Shown here one piece after another: positions 7,046 to 10,522 of a DNA stretch of 10,522 nt (positions within the stretch are counted from its first letter, which is position 1; each line of letters begins with the position of its first letter). The position numbers and the translations under genes were made by a program. This DNA comes from CANLBN01 sp050633825 (GTDB lineage: Bacteria > Pseudomonadota > Gammaproteobacteria > Pseudomonadales > Cellvibrionaceae). The DNA lies in contig JBOEHG010000052.1 of the NCBI GenBank assembly GCA_050633825.1, positions 1-10,522 on the forward strand, in the 5' to 3' direction. Under the pieces are notes generated by a model. That model did no database searches. It had not been told where the DNA came from and worked only from the letters and a program-made list of their open reading frames with translations.

Positions 7046-7609
7046 TCATTTTGGATAAGTCATGAGTGAGTCCACAAGTAACATTTCCTGCTGCTTTACA
7101 GGATGTTCGCGTGGACTTACTTTAAATTCAGCACCCTCATGGCTTAATAACCAAGCCTTTCGATCCATACCACCTGCATACCCTGTCAGAGTACCATTAC
7201 TGCCAATGATACGATGGCAGGGCACAATAATGGCGATGGGGTTTTTGCCATTAGCCGCACCAACAGCACGAACCGCCTTGGGGTTATTGACCGCTGTCGC
7301 AATATCACTATAAGAGGCTACCGCACCAAAAGGAACATCTAATAGACTCTGCCAAATGGATTGCTGGAATACCGTGCCTTCCCAATCTAATGGTAGATCG
7401 AAAGATTTTCTTTGTCCGTAAAAGTACTCCTTTAACTGCTGAGCACATTTTTTAATAGTTGCATTCGTTTCGAAAGTATCGCTTAGTTTATCTACATCTG
7501 ATTCATCTACACCTGACTCATCAATAAAGGTAACGTGCGTAATACCTTTTTCAGACGCACGAATCTGAACCATTCCAACCGGTGAATTGATATAAGTAAC
7601 ATAAATCAT
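7046..7609 (-). CDS. ogt: Methylated-DNA--protein-cysteine S-methyltransferase (O6-methylguanine repair)
   Basis: A 187-residue suicide repair protein that moves the methyl group from O6-methylguanine (or O4-methylthymine) in DNA to its own cysteine. The active site IVPCHRIIG carries acceptor C131 (numbered from the chosen start). The DNA-binding HTH with its arginine finger (NNPKAVRAVGAANGKNP) lies just before it, and GYAGGMDRKAWLLSHEG just after, all family hallmarks. The start is set at ATG 7609. There GGAGG stands five bases upstream and the ATG overlaps the stop of the ada gene as ATGA; the longer frame from 7648 would only add 13 residues inside ada and lacks a ribosome binding site. 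The gene is the second of a two-gene alkylation-repair operon and is expected to be induced with Ada. Family assignment is very secure; ogt versus an adaB-like name is a matter of convention. Confidence 0.95.
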   Translation of the reverse strand: MIYVTYINSPVGMVQIRASEKGITHVTFIDESGVDESDVDKLSDTFETNATIKKCAQQLKEYFYGQRKSFDLPLDWEGTVFQQSIWQSLLDVPFGAVASYSDIATAVNNPKAVRAVGAANGKNPIAIIVPCHRIIGSNGTLTGYAGGMDRKAWLLSHEGAEFKVSPREHPVKQQEMLLVDSLMTYPK

Positions 7610-8970
7610 AATTGCCTCCATAATTGCAATGTGAGGTAACTGCGCCAAGGCGCAGCTAATTCCGGGTTTAAATGAGCAGCGAATGCTTCTTCGGCTTTTT
7701 TAACACCCAAGTCACCCCCTAAATAAATATCAGGCTCACTCAAGCCACGTAAGCATGCATAGTTAACCGTCCACGGGCCTACCCCCTTTAACAATAACCA
7801 ATCTTCAGGAATGTCAGGGTTGTTATTATCAATATAATGTTGCGCCAAATTTTTGAGTGTTTGCTTACGGGAACCCGGCATTTTAAAAAAAGCGAGATCG
7901 CTATCAACAATAGCTTGAGGTGTTGGGAATAATTTTTTATTGTCAATCGTTTCACCCAACTCATTCACTAAACGTGCTACAAGATTATGAGCCGCTGCAA
8001 CAGAAACCTGTTGCCCTAAAACAGCACGAATACCCGCTTCAAACATAGTCCATATACCCGGTAAACGTAATCCCGGCTTTATTTTGATTGCCTTACCGAT
8101 ACTTTTCCGAATATTTTTTTCTACACTGATAATGTCGACATCAAGATCCAAAATACGCCGAATAATATTCACCACCTTCTTTAAGGAATGAATATTATCG
8201 ATTTTGATTTCAACATCAAATCGATTTTTATCTTCAATGTAATGAGCTGTAAAATATCCACGTGCAACTGGCAACTCAAATGTTCGACCATAGGAATGAG
8301 CATCGCACCATTCAAGAGTAGGAATCGCTCTAGCACCTAAAAACTCAGAGACATAAGACCAATCATAAGGCGGACGAAAAGATAGTTGTAATTTTAAAGC
8401 AGCGGCTTTATCTTTTTTGGATTGTCTGATTTGAGAAGGCGTTAATTTTAATTGCGACTGAAAGCAATCATTAAAACGACGGACACTTTTAAAGCCACTG
8501 GCTAAAGCGATCTGTGTTATTGGCATACGGGTTTGATGCAGTAATTGCTTTGCAAATAAGCACTGCTGATAGAGCGCATAAGCCTTAGGGGACACCCCTA
8601 AACGTTCTTTAAATAGCTGGCGAAGATAGCGTTCCCCAATCCCTAAACGCTCAGCCAATAAAGGTAGTGAACCCTCTTGTAATACACCTTCATTAATTAG
8701 TTTAATAGCGCGTTCCAGAGTCGTATTAACACCTTTCCAAGCGGGAGAATCTGGTGCGCTATCAGGACGACAACGCAAGCACGGCCGATAACCAGCATTC
8801 GCTGCCTCTATTGCCGAGGCATAATAGATAACATTTTCTTCTTTGGGCGTTGTTGCAGGGCATATAGACCGACAGTAAATTTTTGTCGTCTTTACTGCGG
8901 TAAAGAATTTACCATCAAAACGAGGATCACGAGAGATTCGAGCCTTTTGGCAAACAGAAGACGCTAACAT
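7606..8970 (-). CDS. AdaA-AlkA fusion: methyl-sensing activator and 3-methyladenine DNA glycosylase
   Basis: A 454-residue adaptive-response protein with three parts. Residues 1-75 form the Ada zinc domain, with C33, C37, C64 and C67. C33 matches E. coli Ada C38, the residue that takes methyl from DNA phosphotriesters and turns the protein into an activator. Residues about 82-185 are an AraC-type HTH (SLPLLAERLGIGERYLRQLF; ITQIALASGFKSVRRFNDCF). Residues about 190-454 are an AlkA glycosylase with an AlkA N-terminal subdomain and a helix-hairpin-helix GPD core (LLLKGVGPWTVNYACLRG). The catalytic aspartate is D420, matching E. coli AlkA D238. It removes N3- and N7-alkylated bases. The methyltransferase half of E. 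coli Ada is missing and supplied by the overlapping ogt downstream. AGGG lies seven bases before the start, with a long inverted repeat directly behind. Very secure. Confidence 0.95.
   Translation of the reverse strand: MLASSVCQKARISRDPRFDGKFFTAVKTTKIYCRSICPATTPKEENVIYYASAIEAANAGYRPCLRCRPDSAPDSPAWKGVNTTLERAIKLINEGVLQEGSLPLLAERLGIGERYLRQLFKERLGVSPKAYALYQQCLFAKQLLHQTRMPITQIALASGFKSVRRFNDCFQSQLKLTPSQIRQSKKDKAAALKLQLSFRPPYDWSYVSEFLGARAIPTLEWCDAHSYGRTFELPVARGYFTAHYIEDKNRFDVEIKIDNIHSLKKVVNIIRRILDLDVDIISVEKNIRKSIGKAIKIKPGLRLPGIWTMFEAGIRAVLGQQVSVAAAHNLVARLVNELGETIDNKKLFPTPQAIVDSDLAFFKMPGSRKQTLKNLAQHYIDNNNPDIPEDWLLLKGVGPWTVNYACLRGLSEPDIYLGGDLGVKKAEEAFAAHLNPELAAPWRSYLTLQLWRQL
7615..7619 (-). promoter_or_regulatory. 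Ribosome binding site that fixes the ogt start
   Basis: GGAGG on the minus strand, five bases before ATG 7609 and inside the last codons of ada. Together with the ATGA overlap it favours start 7609 over the upstream ATGs at 7648 and 7621. Confidence 0.75.
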
Positions 8971-8979
8971 CGAGCACCC

Positions 8980-9037
8980 TTTAAGTGAGTTTTATAGAAG
9001 TACTTATAATAGAAGCACTATAAACGACTCACTTAAA
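8980..9037. repeat. 58-bp imperfect inverted repeat in front of ada
   Basis: Outer arms TTTAAGTGAGT (8980-8990) and ACTCACTTAAA (9027-9037) are perfect 11-bp inverted copies. Inner arms TTTATAG (8991-8997) and CTATAAA (9018-9024) extend the stem, with two unpaired bases (CG, 9025-9026). The centre holds the palindrome AAGTACTT (8998-9005). A diverged direct repeat is superimposed (ATAGAAGTACTTATAA and ATAGAAGCACTATAAA). On the minus strand the element ends directly at the ada ribosome binding site. It contains -10-like hexamers (TATAGT, TATTAT). It may be the Ada operator and promoter, or a leader hairpin that masks the ribosome binding site. It has no T tract, so a terminator is unlikely. 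Confidence 0.6.
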
Positions 9038-9101
9038 TTTTCTAGCCAGAATCGGCACTCAACGTTAAGGTTCGTGAATTAATTAAGCTCGAATGAATAT
9101 A

Positions 9102-9407
9102 CTATTTGGACTGTTCCAAATTCATGCCACCATAGACATCCATCAAACGTCGCATTACATGCTTATCGACAAGCTTGAGCGTATCATCAGAAAGATCAGG
9201 CTCGACATTCCAGCGCAAACCATCAGCTGATGGCGTTTTTTCCCAAGGGATAAAATGGCTCTTCAGCGGTTGCCGCTTATCGCCGACGAATTTTGACTCA
9301 AGATAAATGGTTTCTTTGCTTTCTACCCCTTCTGCATGCGCAAGAGCGCCCCAATAAAGAGTTGCTAAAGAAAGAATAAAACAGGTACCCCAGATTTTTT
9401 TCAACAT
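9102..9407 (-). CDS. Small exported protein of unknown function
   Basis: A 101-residue protein with a good Sec signal peptide: MLKK, a hydrophobic core (about 5-22) and an AHA-EG cleavage site after residue 25, which would leave about 76 residues in the periplasm. The mature part is polar and mixed in charge, with a helical-looking, methionine- and charge-rich end (LKLVDKHVMRRLMDVYGGMNLEQ). It has no cysteine, no lipobox and no recognised motif. The start is well supported by AGGAG seven bases before the ATG. It stands alone between sodB and ada, all on the minus strand, with gaps of 131 and 337 bases, so co-transcription is not evident. A perfect palindrome lies about 110 bases upstream and may control it. 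I do not recognise the family. Confidence 0.7.
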   Translation of the reverse strand: MLKKIWGTCFILSLATLYWGALAHAEGVESKETIYLESKFVGDKRQPLKSHFIPWEKTPSADGLRWNVEPDLSDDTLKLVDKHVMRRLMDVYGGMNLEQSK

Positions 9408-9515
9408 TATTTGCTCCTTTAATTATAGATACATTCGCTAGCTTTCTTAATGAAGCCTTGTACCACTTTCATTCCTTTGACTTGAAAACACTCTCTGATT
9501 TTGATTTGTTATTTT

Positions 9516-9532
9516 ATATTGCAGTGCAATAT
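9516..9532. promoter_or_regulatory. Perfect 17-bp palindrome, candidate operator
   Basis: ATATTGCA-G-TGCAATAT has perfect 8-bp arms around one base. On the minus strand it overlaps TATAAA, a -10-like hexamer pointing towards the small exported gene, but no good -35 is present. The symmetry and length suit a dimeric repressor site; the protein is unknown. Confidence 0.5.
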
Positions 9533-9717
9533 TGGCGCGATTCTACTCCTGTTCTTAACGATGAGCAAGAGAATTGAAGGCAATAAAGACGCAGAATAGC
9601 CTATAGTTATTAGATATTTATTAAGGCAAGAAAAACAATAACCACTAGCTAAGACTTATGATGACTCAACTAGTCGTTATTGGAAATGACTAAGAATAGT
9701 TAATAATAAAAATCATT

Positions 9718-9731
9718 ACTTAGTACTTAGT
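9718..9731. repeat. Tandem heptamer repeat past the sodB stop
   Basis: ACTTAGT occurs twice in tandem, and TAGTTAATA occurs at 9697-9705 and again at 9728-9736. These short repeats lie in AT-rich DNA just downstream of sodB. Possibly slippage products; no function is suggested. Confidence 0.3.
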
Positions 9732-9744
9732 TAATAGCCACTGT

Positions 9745-10320
9745 TTAATAATTACTGGCGGCGAAGTCCCAATTGACAAGACTCCAGAAAGCGTCTAAAT
9801 ATTTAGGTCGCGCGTTACGGTAATCGATATAGTAAGCGTGCTCCCATACATCACAGGTCAATAAAGGTGTTACGCCATCCGTTAATGGGCAACCTGCGTT
9901 GCTGGTATTTACAATTTCAATATCGCCTGAAGCAGTTTTCACTAACCAAGTCCAACCAGAACCAAAATTATTAGCCGCTTGACCGGAAAAATCCTCAACA
10001 AATTTATCGTAGCTACCCCATTTATCAGTAATAGCTTTTGCCAAATCACCGGAAGGTTCACCACCGCCATTAGGGCTGAGGCTATTCCAATAAAAAGTAT
10101 GATTCCAAATTTGAGCAGCATTATTAAAAACACCACCTGATGATGTTTTGATAATATCTTCAAGGCTTTTGCCTTCAAACTCAGTGCCGGGCACTAAGCC
10201 ATTCAGCTTAGTGACATAAGTTTGATGATGCTTACCATAATGGAAGTCTAATGTTTCTGGAGAAATATGTGGCTCAAGTGCATTCTTTTCATAAGGTAGT
10301 GGAGGCAACTCAAATGACAT
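9745..10320 (-). CDS. sodB: Iron superoxide dismutase
   Basis: A 191-residue cytoplasmic enzyme that converts superoxide to oxygen and hydrogen peroxide. The metal ligands are H27, H74, D157 and H161, the last two inside the family signature DVWEHAYY. The iron type is supported by Q70 in AAQIWNH, by FGSGWTWLV (119-127), and by close agreement with E. coli SodB throughout, including the ending YIDYRNARPKYLDAFWSLVNWDF. Length matches SodB (about 193). The start has AGGA nine bases upstream. There is no signal peptide. It appears monocistronic: no close same-strand neighbour is present, and the next gene begins 337 bases downstream. Iron-dependent control is common for sodB, but no Fur site was identified here. 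Assignment is very secure. Confidence 0.97.
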   Translation of the reverse strand: MSFELPPLPYEKNALEPHISPETLDFHYGKHHQTYVTKLNGLVPGTEFEGKSLEDIIKTSSGGVFNNAAQIWNHTFYWNSLSPNGGGEPSGDLAKAITDKWGSYDKFVEDFSGQAANNFGSGWTWLVKTASGDIEIVNTSNAGCPLTDGVTPLLTCDVWEHAYYIDYRNARPKYLDAFWSLVNWDFAASNY

Positions 10321-10359
10321 TAGCGTTTATCCTATATTGCTGGTGGGAGAGTAAAATAA

Positions 10360-10379
10360 TGACAGGTATTCACCTGACA
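10360..10379. repeat. Inverted repeat in the sodB leader
   Basis: TGACAGGT and ACCTGACA are 8-bp inverted arms with one mismatch around ATTC; the inner CAGGT/ACCTG is perfect. It lies 40-59 bases before the sodB start, so it would be a stem-loop in the leader RNA or a binding site. Confidence 0.4.
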
Positions 10380-10393
10380 TAAACGGCGTTAAA

Positions 10394-10422
10394 TAAATAA
10401 GGGTTCATATCAATTTTTTCAA
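10394..10422 (-). promoter_or_regulatory. Possible sodB promoter
   Basis: On the minus strand TTGAAA (10422-10417) and TATTTA (10399-10394) are spaced by 17 bases. The -35 matches five of six consensus bases but the -10 is poor. It would give a leader of roughly 67 bases that includes the inverted repeat at 10360-10379. Other weak hexamers nearby are about as good. Confidence 0.3.
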
Positions 10423-10458
10423 GCGTGAACGCGATATTATCAGCGCATAAATACGATT

Positions 10459-10471
10459 AGCATTAAATGCT
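10459..10471. repeat. Short palindrome upstream of sodB
   Basis: AGCATT-A-AATGCT is a 13-bp palindrome near the right edge, upstream of the possible sodB promoter. It may be an operator for sodB or belong to a gene beyond the window. No gene is supported between 10321 and 10522. Confidence 0.3.
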
Positions 10472-10522
10472 CATTCATAGCGCATGTAAACGGATAATTT
10501 ATCAACGCACAAGATTGTCCAA

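Larger units (their letters stand above)
9408..9744. other. 337-base intergenic region between sodB and the small exported gene
   Basis: No gene is supported here. It holds the ribosome binding site of the small exported gene, a TATAAT at 9427-9422 (minus strand) that is too near that gene's start to be a normal promoter, a perfect 17-bp palindrome (9516-9532), an 8-bp stem with one G-T pair (9671-9678 with 9685-9692), and tandem ACTTAGT copies just past the sodB stop. No clear terminator for sodB was found. Confidence 0.5.

Noticed and set aside
7062..7313. 83-codon plus-strand reading frame
   Set aside because: It lies wholly inside ogt on the opposite strand and encodes nothing recognisable, while ogt has all family motifs.
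7610..7648. Longer start for ogt at 7648
   Set aside because: It lies inside ada without a Shine-Dalgarno; GGAGG is placed for ATG 7609.
9422..9427. TATAAT on the minus strand before the small exported gene
   Set aside because: Transcription would start within the ribosome binding site, so it is unlikely to be the working promoter.
9561..9599. 12-residue plus-strand frame in the sodB-side intergenic region
   Set aside because: No ribosome binding site and too short to support.
9942..10178. 78-codon minus-strand reading frame in another frame inside sodB
   Set aside because: It is a shadow of sodB, whose metal ligands and length are intact.
10467..10522. Plus-strand frame open to the right edge
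   Set aside because: Only 18 codons are visible, with no ribosome binding site or recognisable sequence.

Overview
The window reads as chromosomal DNA of a low-GC gammaproteobacterium, possibly marine or environmental. This rests on a SodB-type iron superoxide dismutase, a CioA-type cytochrome bd subunit, an AdaA-AlkA fusion with a separate Ogt, and AT-rich intergenic DNA. No genus can be named from the sequence alone. No tRNA, rRNA, CRISPR array, transposase or integrase was seen.

Left part (1-2137, minus strand): the 5' 470 codons of cioA, encoding the quinol oxidase subunit of a cyanide-insensitive-type cytochrome bd. Upstream of it on the same strand lies a GbsR/MarR-type repressor gene. 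The repressor gene has a textbook sigma70 promoter, with a 22-bp inverted repeat laid over its -10 box, which is the layout of autorepression.

Middle part (2288-6890, plus strand): a membrane-embedded AraC-type regulator with about seven helices and a C-terminal HTH. It is followed by four closely packed genes: an exported protein with a possible PsbP/DcrB-like fold, two tandem paralogous membrane fatty-acid desaturases, and a membrane-anchored protein with a START/SRPBCC-like soluble domain. The second desaturase overlaps the first by ATGA, and the last gene overlaps the second desaturase by 10 bases. This looks like a membrane-lipid modification operon next to a membrane-embedded regulator, and it is the most interesting block here. 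Both desaturases share an unusual second histidine box.

Right part (7046-8970, minus strand): an alkylation-repair operon. An AdaA-AlkA fusion (methyl sensor, AraC HTH, 3-methyladenine glycosylase) overlaps by ATGA an O6-methylguanine methyltransferase (Ogt). Directly in front of the ada ribosome binding site is a 58-bp imperfect inverted repeat.

Far right (9102-10522, minus strand): an orphan exported 101-residue protein, a 337-base gap with a perfect 17-bp palindrome, and sodB with a leader that contains a small stem-loop.

Two gene starts are revised from the longest reading frame: the second desaturase to 5050 and ogt to 7609 (minus strand). Both rest on ATGA coupling. For ogt the choice is also supported by a strong Shine-Dalgarno, and for the desaturase by alignment to its paralogue.
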